In this document: positions 45,838-55,191 of the stretch, piece after piece
How positions within the stretch are numbered: the stretch's first letter is position 1
Layout of the letters: each line of letters opens with the position of its first letter
Origin: Myxococcales bacterium
Lineage (GTDB): Bacteria > Myxococcota_A > Polyangia > Haliangiales > Haliangiaceae
Reading direction: 5' to 3'
NCBI GenBank assembly: GCA_016706545.1
Contig: JADJJK010000016.1
Location: 62,001 to 126,000 of the forward strand
DNA length: 64,000 nt
Notes under the pieces: model-generated
Seen by the model: the letters and a program-made list of their open reading frames with translations, nothing else
Told to the model about the DNA's origin: nothing
Databases searched by the model: none
Program-made: the position numbers and the translations under genes

Positions 45838-46881
45838 TCACCGGCGACCCAGGAACGCGACGCTGATTTGCACCCAGGGCTCAGCGAACAGGTAGAAGAC
45901 GGCGGCGAAGGCGATGAACGGCCCAAACGGGATCGGCGTCTCCAGGGCGGAGGGCGCGGCGTCGTCGCCGTCAGCCTCGTCCTCTGGGTCCCTGGCGCCC
46001 TCGGCGACGCCCGCCGGCGCCCCCGCAGGCCCCGGGTCCTTGCTGGCCGCGCCGCCCTGGGCCTCGCTGACCTTGGTCTGCCCGCCGCCAGCTAGGGCCG
46101 CTGCTGGACCGTCCACCGCCGGGGCGGGCGACGGCTCGGTCATCGCCGCCGGCAGGCGCCGGATCACCGCCAGCATGCCCAGGGTCACGATGGAGCCCAC
46201 GAACGCGCCGCCAAAGAGCGCCACCACCACCCCGCGCCAGCCCAGGAGCGCGCCGATGACCGCCAGCAGCTTGCCGTCCCCGAGCCCCATGCCGTCCTGA
46301 CCGCGGAGCATCCGGTACACCGCGTCGATGAGCCAGACCACGCCATAGCCAAGGAGGGCGCCCAGCAGCCCCTCGCTCCAGTGCCGCTCGAGCAAGAGGC
46401 CCGCGCCGTAGAACACCGCGATCGCTGGCAGGGTCACCTTGTCGAGGATGAGCTGGTGATCGAGGTCGATGAACGTGATCACCATCATCAGCAGCACGAA
46501 CGCGGCGTAGATCGCGAAGCGCAGGAGCCGCAGCTCGAAGGGCTCCCACAGCGCCGAGGCCTCGACGGCGGCCCACCACGCCACGCCAAAGAGCGCGCCG
46601 GTCACCGCCTCCACCAGCAGGTAGCGCGGGGAGAAGGCCGCGCCACAGTCCCGGCAGCGCCCCCGGAGCCACAGGTAGGCGAAGATGGGAACGTTGTCGT
46701 ACCAGCGCACCGGCGTCATGCAGGCCCCGCAGCGCGAGCCCGGGCTCACCACCGAGAGCCCCTGCGGCAGTCGATAGATGCAGACGTTGGCGAAGCTGCC
46801 CCAGAGCGCGCCGAAGGCCACCACGAACGCATAGGCCCCCGCGTGGGTGGCCCATGGCTCCCAAGACCGCAACGCTTCCAT
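45838..46881 (-). CDS. pilD: prepilin leader peptidase/N-methyltransferase
   Basis: Inner-membrane aspartic protease that cuts and N-methylates type IV prepilins and pseudopilins. Two CxxC pairs (CGACMTPVRWYDNVP, RCRDCGAAFSP) form the zinc-binding cytosolic loop. The catalytic Asp residues lie in FIDLDHQLIL and GMGLGDGKLL. A non-standard insert of about 80 residues, rich in Ala, Gly and Asp, lies between LAVIRRLPAAM and the last membrane segment (TPIPFGPFIAFAAVFYLF). ATG 46881 has AGAGGG directly upstream. It is the first gene of the operon containing the pseudokinase, J-protein, Hsp70 and thioredoxin. No other pilus gene is in the window. Confidence 0.93.
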   Translation of the reverse strand: MEALRSWEPWATHAGAYAFVVAFGALWGSFANVCIYRLPQGLSVVSPGSRCGACMTPVRWYDNVPIFAYLWLRGRCRDCGAAFSPRYLLVEAVTGALFGVAWWAAVEASALWEPFELRLLRFAIYAAFVLLMMVITFIDLDHQLILDKVTLPAIAVFYGAGLLLERHWSEGLLGALLGYGVVWLIDAVYRMLRGQDGMGLGDGKLLAVIGALLGWRGVVVALFGGAFVGSIVTLGMLAVIRRLPAAMTEPSPAPAVDGPAAALAGGGQTKVSEAQGGAASKDPGPAGAPAGVAEGARDPEDEADGDDAAPSALETPIPFGPFIAFAAVFYLFAEPWVQISVAFLGRR

Positions 46882-47012
46882 CCCTCTACGCTACCCCGGT
46901 TGACCTGCCTCGTCGAGGAAGCTATGAACGAGCGATGGCGACGTCACCCGGGTCAAGGCGCAGCGCTTCGGGCTTCACCGAGCGGCATGGCCGAGCGGGC
47001 CGAGCGAGCACC

Positions 47013-48167
47013 ATGGGCCGCAGGGGTCTGCCGAGCATGTTCGGCCAGATGCGCGGCCAGATGCGCGGCCAGCTGTTCGGCCTGGCGCTCGGCGCAGCGG
47101 CCCTGCTCGCCGCCAGCGCCTGTGGGCGAGACGGCGGGGTCCCGGACCAGGAGCTTGGCGATCTGGTCGTGGGTCGCCCGGCGCAGGATCACCCCATCGA
47201 TGTCGCCGCCGCGGCGCGTGACGCACGAGAGCTGGGCCGCGCGGTGACCATGCCGCACACGCGCCTGGCCGAGCTCCTGGGCCCGCATCGGTTGACCATC
47301 AAGTCCTCGCTGCAGGTCACGGAACCTGGACCCAAGAACGAGGTCGTCGAGCAGCTCGCCGACGAGACCGAGCTGCTCTACGGCTCCCAAAGCGCCTGGC
47401 GCGGCGTGATGAACAACTCCGCGGACTACGGCCGCGAGCTCCTCTTTCTCGACGGCGACCTGCATCTGCGCGCGCGGTATCAGCGCTGGCACAAGCGCCC
47501 CCCCACCGACGAGCGCGAGCCCGGCGAGCTGCGTGATCGCCTGGGCGAGACCGCGGCCGCCACCTGGGACCTGCTGGCCCCCGCCATCGCCGTGGTCGAT
47601 CACGGCGCGGTCCCGTTCGCTGGCAAGCCCGCGCGCAAGCTCACCTTGACCACCGCGGCGCGCCCGCAGAAGCCACCCGCCGAAGAGCTGGCCCAGCGCA
47701 AGTGGCGAGAGCTCCGGACCGTCGAGGGCGTCGAGGGCGAGGTCACGCTGGACGCGCAGACCGGCGCCATGCTCCAGCTCACGCTGCGTGGCACGGTGGG
47801 CTTCCGCCGCGACGGGCGGACCTTCGTGATGAAGCTGTCGGTCGACAGCGCGGTCTCGGACCTGGGCAAGGCGCCGCTCCTGACGCCGCCGGACCCAGCC
47901 GACGTGGTGGCGACTCCAGGGCGGCTCCACGAGGTCGACGAGCGAGATCTCCTGCTCGAGGGCATCGCCCCGCCGCTGAAGGCCGGCGCTAGAGCCGGCG
48001 CTGGAGCCGGAGCTGGAGCCGGAGCTGGAGCCGGAGCTGGAGATCGAAGGCGCAGCGGCAAGGCTGCGCCCGTCGCGCCTGCCATGAACCAGGACGCCAA
48101 GAGCGCGCCCGCCGCGCCCCTCGCTGCGCCGGCCGCCGCGGCGCCGTTGCCCCCGCCCGCCCCATGA
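47013..48167 (+). CDS. lipoprotein of unknown function
   Basis: About 384 residues. Signal FGLALGAAALLAASAC with the lipidated Cys, preceded by a basic stretch with repeated GQMRGQ. The body (about 60-330) has mixed helices and strands (LAELLGPHRLTIKSSLQVTE, GRELLFLDGDLHLRARYQRW, GEVTLDAQTGAMLQLTLRGT). This suggests a lipoprotein-localisation-type (LolA/LppX-like) or beta-clamp fold, but I do not recognise a family. The C-terminus is low-complexity, with Ala-Gly encoded by a 12-bp repeat (47982-48041) and then Ala/Pro. Start candidates are ATG 46935, 47013 and 47037; I chose 47013, which gives a regular n-region. It overlaps the next gene by 4 bp. Confidence 0.75.
   Translation: MGRRGLPSMFGQMRGQMRGQLFGLALGAAALLAASACGRDGGVPDQELGDLVVGRPAQDHPIDVAAAARDARELGRAVTMPHTRLAELLGPHRLTIKSSLQVTEPGPKNEVVEQLADETELLYGSQSAWRGVMNNSADYGRELLFLDGDLHLRARYQRWHKRPPTDEREPGELRDRLGETAAATWDLLAPAIAVVDHGAVPFAGKPARKLTLTTAARPQKPPAEELAQRKWRELRTVEGVEGEVTLDAQTGAMLQLTLRGTVGFRRDGRTFVMKLSVDSAVSDLGKAPLLTPPDPADVVATPGRLHEVDERDLLLEGIAPPLKAGARAGAGAGAGAGAGAGAGDRRRSGKAAPVAPAMNQDAKSAPAAPLAAPAAAAPLPPPAP
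47982..48041. repeat. 12-bp in-frame repeat, 5 copies
   Basis: GCCGGMGCTRGA units encoding alternating Ala-Gly near the C-terminus of the lipoprotein at 47013-48167. Confidence 0.9.
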
Positions 48168-48964
48168 GCACTGAACTCGTCACCCGCCGCGACTACCTGC
48201 AAGCGCATCGTCGCCAGATCGTGGCGCGCTCGATCGCCGCCGCGCTCGCCGGCGCGCTGCCGATCCCCTTCGTCGACGACTGGGTCGTCGCCGCCATCTT
48301 GAGCCGCGGCTATCGTCGGATCGCCGCCGCTCATCAGATCGATCTCGATGACCGCGCGGCGACGAACCTGGTGTTCGGCAAGACCCCGCCCACCTCGGTG
48401 ATCGATCTGGCGGTCGGCAGCCTGGCGGTGAAGCTGGCCACCCAGTCTGCCAAGCGCGTGCTCCTGGCCCTGACCGCGGTGCGCCGGGCCAGGTCCGCGG
48501 CGCGCACCTTCGCCGCCATGACGCTGTTCGATCACTACTGCGCCCGCCTGCACACCGGGATGGGGCTCTCGGCCGAGCGCGCGCTGGAGCTGCGCGAGGA
48601 GATCAGCCGCGCCATCGACTCCACCGACGGCGCGCTGGCGTTTCACCCGTTCCGCAAGGGCCTGACCGCCGCGGTGCGCGCCAGCTTGAAGGCCCCGCTC
48701 GCGCTGGCAGACGCGGCCAGCGGCGGGGCGCTGCGCCGGCTCCTGGCTCGCCGCAGCGAGGTCACGGAGGCCGAGGCGGTCGACGAGGTCGAGGACGCGC
48801 TCGAGAAGCAGCTCGCGGATTCCGGAAACTTCCTGTCTCGCGCGGTGACCTCCGTCGAGCAACAGCTCGCAGCGGAGACCAACCCGTTCCTTGAAGCCGC
48901 GCTCGAGAACTTCGACCGCTGGTGGCGCGCGCGGATGGCGGTGCAACCGCCGAGCGCGCCGTGA
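48164..48964 (+). CDS. conserved-looking helical protein of unknown function
   Basis: 266 residues, not recognised. The N-terminal third has a hydrophobic Gly/Pro-containing stretch (AAALAGALPIPFVDDWVVAA) followed by RGYRRIAAAHQIDLDDRAAT. The pattern recalls EcsC/DUF697-type proteins that peripherally contact membranes, though I cannot confirm either family. The rest is mostly charged helices (EAEAVDEVEDALEKQLADSG). It overlaps the upstream lipoprotein stop by 4 bp (ATGA) and lies 36 bp before proB, so the four genes to murJ probably form one operon. Confidence 0.72.
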   Translation: MSTELVTRRDYLQAHRRQIVARSIAAALAGALPIPFVDDWVVAAILSRGYRRIAAAHQIDLDDRAATNLVFGKTPPTSVIDLAVGSLAVKLATQSAKRVLLALTAVRRARSAARTFAAMTLFDHYCARLHTGMGLSAERALELREEISRAIDSTDGALAFHPFRKGLTAAVRASLKAPLALADAASGGALRRLLARRSEVTEAEAVDEVEDALEKQLADSGNFLSRAVTSVEQQLAAETNPFLEAALENFDRWWRARMAVQPPSAP

Positions 48965-49000
48965 CCCCGCTCGCCCTGACGTCCCTCCCTTGCCCGCCGG

Positions 49001-50110
49001 ATGCTCGCCATGACCGACCCTCGCCTCTGCCTGCGTGAAGCCAAGCGCCTCGTCATCAAGATCGGCAGCCGCTTGATCGCGGAGAGCCCGGTCGGCCGGC
49101 CGGCCGCGCTCGCCGATCAGATCGTCGCCTTGCGCGCGCAGGGCCGCGAGGTGGTGGTGGTCAGCTCCGGCGCCATCGCGCTGGGCATCCGGCGGCTGCG
49201 CCTGCCCGCTCGCCCCGCCGAGCTGCCCGGCCTGCAGGCCGCCGCCGCGGTGGGGCAGAGCCGGCTCATGGCCAACTGGGAGGCCGCCTTCGCGGTGCAT
49301 GACGTCGCCATCGGCCAGGTCCTGCTCACCCATGACGACATGGGAGATCGTCGCCGCTTTCTGTCGGCGCGCCACACGCTGCGCGCCCTGCTCGACCACG
49401 GCGTCGTGCCGATCATCAACGAGAACGACACGGTGGCCACCGAGGAGATCAAGTTCGGCGACAACGATCAGCTCGCCGCGCTGGTGTGCAACCTGGTCTC
49501 CGCCGATCTGCTGGTGATCCTCACCGACGTCGAGGGGGTGCGCGGCGCCGACGGCGTCCGCATGCCCATCGTCCACGACATCGAGCGGCAGGCCGCGCCG
49601 GTGGCAGGCGGCAGCCGCGGCGACGGCGTCGGCTCCGGTGGCATGGCATCCAAGGTGGCGTCCGCGCGCATCGTCACCCGCACCGGCGTGCCGGCGGTGG
49701 TCGCGCCGGGCCGCCAGGCGGACGTGCTGCCGCAGCTCGTCGCCGCGGCCGACGTGGGCACGCTGTTCGTGCCTGGCGGCGACGTGCTCTCTAGCCGCAA
49801 GCACTGGATCGCCTACGGCGCCAAGCCGGCCGGCCAGCTCACCATCGACGAGGGCGCGGTGCGCGCGCTGGTCGAGCAACACCGCAGCCTGCTGCCGGCG
49901 GGCATCCTGGCCATCGCTGGCGAGTTCGAGGTGGGGGACACCGTCAGCGTCCACGGCCCCGACGGGCGCGAGCTGGCGCGCGGCCTGTGCGGCTTCGCCC
50001 ACGCCGAGCTCGGCAAGATCCGCGGCCAGCAGACCGCCGCCATCGAGAGCCTGCTCGGCGGCAAGAGCCCGCTCGAGGTCATCCACCGCGATGACCTGGT
50101 GATCCTGTAG
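49001..50110 (+). CDS. proB: glutamate 5-kinase
   Basis: First enzyme of proline synthesis, phosphorylating glutamate to gamma-glutamyl phosphate. The amino-acid-kinase domain spans about 12-255: VIKIGSRLI, VVVVSSGAIALG, IINENDTVATEEIKFGDND and the ATP site LTDVEGV with GSGGMASKV. A C-terminal PUA domain (about 275-365, GAVRALVEQHRSLLPAGI, HRDDLVIL) has the standard length. ATG 49001 and ATG 49010 are both possible starts. No proA is adjacent. It is followed by murJ after 14 bp. Confidence 0.95.
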   Translation: MLAMTDPRLCLREAKRLVIKIGSRLIAESPVGRPAALADQIVALRAQGREVVVVSSGAIALGIRRLRLPARPAELPGLQAAAAVGQSRLMANWEAAFAVHDVAIGQVLLTHDDMGDRRRFLSARHTLRALLDHGVVPIINENDTVATEEIKFGDNDQLAALVCNLVSADLLVILTDVEGVRGADGVRMPIVHDIERQAAPVAGGSRGDGVGSGGMASKVASARIVTRTGVPAVVAPGRQADVLPQLVAAADVGTLFVPGGDVLSSRKHWIAYGAKPAGQLTIDEGAVRALVEQHRSLLPAGILAIAGEFEVGDTVSVHGPDGRELARGLCGFAHAELGKIRGQQTAAIESLLGGKSPLEVIHRDDLVIL

Positions 50111-50124
50111 CCCCCGCGCCGCTC

Positions 50125-51816
50125 ATGCCCCCGCAAGCCTCTTCGCGTCGTGGTCGCGGCGGCGCCCTGGCCGTCGGCGCCGGGATCTTCTTGTCGCGCA
50201 TCGCCGGCTTCGTACGCGAGCGCGCGCTCGCGCACTACCTGGGCAACTCCGAAGCGGCGGGCGCGTTCCGCGCCGCCATGCGCATCCCCAACATCCTGCA
50301 GAACCTGCTGGGCGAGGGCGTGCTGTCGGCGTCGTTCATCCCGGTCTACAGCAAGCTCCTGGCCCAGGGCCAGCTCGAGGAGGCCCGCCGCGCCGCCCGC
50401 GCGGTGGGCACGCTGCTGGCGCTGATGGCCGCGCTGGTGACCGCGCTGGGCGTCAGCGCCGCGGCGCCGCTGGTGGATCTCCTGGCGCCCGGCTTCGAGG
50501 GCGAGACGCGCGAGCTCACCGTCACGCTGGTGCGCGTCTTGTTCCCTGGCGTGGCCCTGCTCGTCCTGTCCGCCTGGTGTCTGGGCGTGCTCAACAGCCA
50601 CCGCAAGTTCTTCCTGTCGTACGTCTCGCCGGTGCTGTGGAACGCCGCCATCGTCGCCGCGGCCATCGCCTTTGGCCGCCGGCTCGGCGGCGAGCGCAGC
50701 TTCGACCTGGCCGTCGCGCTGGCCTGGGGCGCGGTCGCCGGCTCGGCGCTGCAGCTCGCGGTGCAGCTCCCCTCGGTGCTGCGCCTGCTGGGCAGCCTGC
50801 GGCCGTCGCTGGCGGTCGGCGATCCGGCGGTCCGCACCACGCTGCGGACCTTCGTGCCGGTGTTGCTCGGCCGCGGGTCGGTGCAGATCTCCGCGTACCT
50901 CGACCAGCTCCTGGCCAGCTACCTTGGCCCCAGCATCGTCGCGGCGATCGGGTACGCCCAGACCCTGGCGCTCTTGCCGGTGAGCCTCTTTGGCATGGCG
51001 GTCTCGGCCGCGGCGCTGCCCGAGCTGTCCGCGACCATGGCCACGGCGGCCACGTCGGCCACGTCGGCGGCGGCCGGCGCGACGTCCCCGGCGTCGACCG
51101 CTGGCAGCGGCCCCGCCGGCGCGCACCAGGCGCCCGCGCTCCCCGCCGAGGTCGCCGCGGCGCTGCGCGACAAGCTGCGCGCCAGCCTGCGCCAGGTCGT
51201 CTTCCTCGTCGTGCCCTCGGCGGTCGCGTTCGTCGCCATCGGCGACACCATGATCGCGCTGCTGTTCGAGAGCGGGCGCTTTGGCGCGCAAGATACCCAG
51301 AGCGTGTGGATCTTGCTCGCGGGCTCGGCGCTCGGGCTCACCGCCAGCACCCAGGGGCGCCTCCTGGCCTCGTCGTTCTATGCCATCGGCGATCCGCGCC
51401 CGCCGCTGCGCGCCTCGCTTTGGCGGGTCACCTTCACCTTCGTCGCCGGGCTCGTCACCGTCTTCCCGCTGCGCCAGGCGCTCGGGTACGACGCGCGCTG
51501 GGCCGCGTTTGGCCTGGCGGCCGCGTCCAGCCTGGCGGCGTGGGTGGAGCTGACCCTGCTGCGACGCGCGCTGGCGCGCCGCATCGAGTCCGTGCCGTTG
51601 CCGACCAGGCTCACCCTGGGCGCGCTGGCCGCGGCCGGCGCCGCCGGCGCGCTCGCCGCCGCGGCGTCGTGGGCGGCGGCGGGGCCGCTTGGCCTGCCGC
51701 GCATGCTGGCCATGGCGGTGGCGCCGCCGCTCTTTGGCGCCACCTACCTTGGCCTCACCATGCTCGCGCGCGTGCCCGAGGCCGCCAGCCTGCGCCGCCG
51801 CTTGCTGCGTCGATAG
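50125..51816 (+). CDS. murJ: lipid II flippase
   Basis: MurJ/MviN flips lipid II across the inner membrane for peptidoglycan synthesis. The family N-terminus is clear (SRIAGFVRERALAHYLGNSE, FRAAMRIPNILQNLLGEGVL, SASFIPVYSKLL), with about 14 hydrophobic helices over 563 residues. RGSVQISAYLDQLLASYLG marks the region of functionally important Arg/Asp residues. A loop insert of about 35 Ala/Ser/Thr/Gly residues (MATAATSATSAAAGATSPAS...) lies after the seventh or eighth helix, longer than usual. It is probably co-transcribed with proB. Confidence 0.94.
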   Translation: MPPQASSRRGRGGALAVGAGIFLSRIAGFVRERALAHYLGNSEAAGAFRAAMRIPNILQNLLGEGVLSASFIPVYSKLLAQGQLEEARRAARAVGTLLALMAALVTALGVSAAAPLVDLLAPGFEGETRELTVTLVRVLFPGVALLVLSAWCLGVLNSHRKFFLSYVSPVLWNAAIVAAAIAFGRRLGGERSFDLAVALAWGAVAGSALQLAVQLPSVLRLLGSLRPSLAVGDPAVRTTLRTFVPVLLGRGSVQISAYLDQLLASYLGPSIVAAIGYAQTLALLPVSLFGMAVSAAALPELSATMATAATSATSAAAGATSPASTAGSGPAGAHQAPALPAEVAAALRDKLRASLRQVVFLVVPSAVAFVAIGDTMIALLFESGRFGAQDTQSVWILLAGSALGLTASTQGRLLASSFYAIGDPRPPLRASLWRVTFTFVAGLVTVFPLRQALGYDARWAAFGLAAASSLAAWVELTLLRRALARRIESVPLPTRLTLGALAAAGAAGALAAAASWAAAGPLGLPRMLAMAVAPPLFGATYLGLTMLARVPEAASLRRRLLRR

Positions 51817-51963
51817 CAGCGGCGCGGCTGGCCGCGACCGTGGCGCAGCTCGCCGAGTGTACGGAAGCAGCGCCTCGGCCCAGAAAAACTCCGCAGGGAT
51901 CACCCGCGACACAATCCCGGGCGCTCGCGTTGACACCGCCGATCACGATGACAGAGTGGCGTC

Positions 51964-53217
51964 GTGCAGCGGCCGTTTCTCACAGACCGACTGGCGCCGT
52001 TTGGCACCTCCATCTTCAGCGAGATGACCCGGCTCGCGGTCGAACACGACGCCGTCAACCTGGCCCAGGGCTTTCCGGACTTCGACGGGCCGCCCGCGCT
52101 GATCGAAGCGGTGTCGACCGCCATGCTCGAGGGCCACAACCAGTACGCGCGCTCCATGGGCCATCCGCTGCTGGTGCAGGCGCTGGCGCGGCAGCAGGCC
52201 GCGCGCTACGGCCTCGCCTATGACCCGATGACCGAGGTCGTGGTCACCAGCGGCGCCACCGAGGCCATCGCCGCCGCCATGCTGGGCCTGTTGCGCCAGG
52301 GCGACGAGGTCATCCTCATCGAGCCGTTCTACGACAGCTATCCAGCGTGCGTCGCGCTCTGCGGCGCGCGCCCCCGGTACCTGACCCTGCGCTTCCCGGA
52401 CTTCCGGCTCTGTCCCGACGAGCTGGCGGCGCTCATCACCCCGGCCACGCGCGCGATCATGCTCAACACGCCGCACAACCCCACCGGGCGCGTGTTCTCC
52501 CGCGAGGAGCTCGCTGGCGTGGCCAAGCTGGCGCGCGAGCACGACCTGTGGGTCATCAGCGACGAGGTCTACGAGCACCTCACCTACGACGGGCTGGCGC
52601 ACCTGCCCATCGCCTCCTTGCCCGGCATGCGCGAGCGCACCCTGACCATCTCCAGCGCCGGCAAGACCTTCTCCGTCACCGGCTGGAAGGTCGGCTGGTG
52701 CTTTGGCCCCGCGGCCATGGTCGCGGCGGTGCAGGCGGCGCACCAGTTCTTGACGTTCGCCACCTCCACGCCAATGCAGGTGGGGCTGGCGCGCTTCCTC
52801 GACCAGCTCGATGCGTCGTTCTTCTCCGAGCTGACCGCCGCCTACACCGCGCGGCGCGACGCCCTGCTCGGCATGCTGCGTGGCGTGGGCTTCGAGCTGG
52901 CGCCATCCCAGGGCACCTATTTCCTGACCGGCAGCTTCCACGCGCTCTCCAGCCTCGATGATCGCGCGTTCGCCGCCACCTTGGTCCGCGACATTGGCGT
53001 CGCCGCCATCCCGCCGAGCGTGTTCTACGCCGCGCGCCCCCAGGAGGCCCGGCACCTCTTGCGGTTTGCGTTCTGCAAACAACCCGCCACCTTGGCGCGC
53101 GCCGCCGAGCGCTTGCGAGCGCTCCACGCCAGCGGCCCCGCACAAGGGCGCGGCCCTGGCAGCGAGCCGCTTGCGGGCCCAGCAGGCCTGCCAGACCTGC
53201 CAGGCCTGCTAGGATAG
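51964..53217 (+). CDS. PLP-dependent aminotransferase, class I/II
   Basis: Fold-type I aminotransferase. The PLP lysine is Lys234 in SSAGKTFSVTGWKVGW, with the cofactor motifs NTPHNPTGRVF and SDEVYEHL and the N-terminal NLAQGFPDFDGP. These blocks fit the methionine/kynurenine-aminotransferase (YbdL-like) group; the exact substrate cannot be told. The last 20 residues, Gly/Pro/Leu-rich, come from 9-bp repeats (53182-53208). The start is GTG 51964. A consensus TTGACA lies at 51930 but the matching -10 is poor. TerB-like gene follows after 10 bp. Confidence 0.9.
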   Translation: MQRPFLTDRLAPFGTSIFSEMTRLAVEHDAVNLAQGFPDFDGPPALIEAVSTAMLEGHNQYARSMGHPLLVQALARQQAARYGLAYDPMTEVVVTSGATEAIAAAMLGLLRQGDEVILIEPFYDSYPACVALCGARPRYLTLRFPDFRLCPDELAALITPATRAIMLNTPHNPTGRVFSREELAGVAKLAREHDLWVISDEVYEHLTYDGLAHLPIASLPGMRERTLTISSAGKTFSVTGWKVGWCFGPAAMVAAVQAAHQFLTFATSTPMQVGLARFLDQLDASFFSELTAAYTARRDALLGMLRGVGFELAPSQGTYFLTGSFHALSSLDDRAFAATLVRDIGVAAIPPSVFYAARPQEARHLLRFAFCKQPATLARAAERLRALHASGPAQGRGPGSEPLAGPAGLPDLPGLLG

Positions 53218-53227
53218 GGGGGCAGTC

Positions 53228-54115
53228 ATGGAACGTGTCGTCAAAGAGATCTTTCGCGGCTCCCTACGTGCCAACGATCCTCGACGGTTCGTGATCGAAG
53301 CCATGGTGGGCGCCATGCTGGCGGACGGCGTCTCGGACCAGCGCGAGCTCGAGATCATCACCACGCGCATCTCGCGGCATCCGCTGTTCGAGGGCCTCAG
53401 CGCGGAGGCGGCCAAGACCTTGGTCGAGCTGTCGGCGGACTCCATCCGCTTCGCTGGCGGCTCGATGGCGCGCGCCAGCACCGTCGGCAAGTCGCTGCCC
53501 GCTCGCGTCCACCGCATCAGCGCGTTCGCCATGGCGGCGGAGGTCTGCGCCAGCGACACCCAGTTCGTCGACTCCGAGCGTCAGTACCTCGAGACCTTGC
53601 GCCTGGCCCTGCGGATAGGTCCGCTGGAGGCGGAGTATGCGTACAGCGCGCTGGCCACCGGCGAGCTGAACCGGTTCCTGGAAGACCGCGTGCTGCGCAT
53701 CCATTCGCTCACCCCGCTGGTGTGTGATCTGTTCGCGCTGCGCGCCGCGGCCAAGGCCATGGCCAACGACGATCAACGGTTCGCGGTCAGCGACTTCTGC
53801 GCGGCGATCCCGGACTTCTTGCCGCAGCGAGAACAGCTCGACAGCGAACTCTACGCCGCGTTCAAGCGGGCCGCCCTCGTGGATGACATCCCGCGGGCCC
53901 TGCGCGCGCTCGCCGAGGCGCTGCCCGATCCCATCGACCGCTACTGGCTGGTGGTCTACGCCCTGGCGGCAGAGCCGCCGGCGGCGATCACGAGCTGGCG
54001 CATCATCCCGTTCATCGGCCTCTTGCAGAGCGCCTTCCAGATCGTCGACGCGGATCTGGAGCTGGCGGTGAGCGACGCGCTGTCGTTTCCGGCCAGCACG
54101 CCGCGGCCGGGCTGA
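53228..54115 (+). CDS. TerB-like helical protein
   Basis: 295 residues with two or more repeats of the TerB/DUF533-type helical domain. The first is MVGAMLADGVSDQRELEIIT (about 25-45), with acidic residues in the DGVSDQRE loop. A second is near 105-125 (FAMAAEVCASDTQFVDSERQ). TerB-like domains are linked to tellurite resistance and to membrane-associated stress responses, but many stand-alone members have no known role. No other ter gene is nearby. It follows the aminotransferase gene with 10 bp between them. Confidence 0.75.
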   Translation: MERVVKEIFRGSLRANDPRRFVIEAMVGAMLADGVSDQRELEIITTRISRHPLFEGLSAEAAKTLVELSADSIRFAGGSMARASTVGKSLPARVHRISAFAMAAEVCASDTQFVDSERQYLETLRLALRIGPLEAEYAYSALATGELNRFLEDRVLRIHSLTPLVCDLFALRAAAKAMANDDQRFAVSDFCAAIPDFLPQREQLDSELYAAFKRAALVDDIPRALRALAEALPDPIDRYWLVVYALAAEPPAAITSWRIIPFIGLLQSAFQIVDADLELAVSDALSFPASTPRPG

Positions 54116-54186
54116 GCCGCGCACGGCGCACACGCCAGCACTCGCCGCGCTCGCCGCGCACGCCGCGCACACCGCGCACTCGTCGT
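54116..54186. repeat. degenerate 9-bp GCCGCGCAC repeats
   Basis: After the TerB-like gene the sequence runs in imperfect GCCGCGCAC/CTCGCC units. Nothing else is seen in the 198-bp gap up to 54313. Confidence 0.6.
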
Positions 54187-54313
54187 GCATGCCACGGCTT
54201 GCTTCGCGCGCTTGTCAACCGCTGTCCTTGTGAAGTTCCTGGCGCCAGGGTCAGCGGGTGCAAGATCGTCGCAGGTACCCACGGATCCAGAAGCTCCCCG
54301 AATGCGGTGAGCC

Positions 54314-54934
<621 letters not shown>

Positions 54935-55191
54935 AGCAGCCGCTCGACTGAAGCAGCCGCGCGCCTCAGCAGCCGCGCCGCCATGACAGCCGCGCGCAGC
55001 CGCGTGCCGCGCGGTGGCGGCGGGTGTTCTCAAATCGCGCTTTTTTCCAGCGCCAGCCCCGCGGGGCGACGGGTCCCCACGCCGAGGCTTTTTGCCACAG
55101 GTACACCCGCGGCGCCAAGCCAGGGCGCGTCATCTACTGGTTCTTTTTTTGTCACCAGGGCGACGTGAAACGCTGGTAGCTTCCTCCGCCA

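Noticed and set aside
47600..51936. Minus-strand frames of 828 and 707 codons opposite the 47013 lipoprotein, proB and murJ
   Set aside because: Composition of antisense shadows (Ala/Arg/Gly/Asp), while the plus strand encodes clear ProB and MurJ.
51930..51958. TTGACA with 17-base spacer before the aminotransferase gene as a promoter
   Set aside because: The -35 matches consensus but the -10 (AGAGTG) does not; not strong enough to list as a feature.
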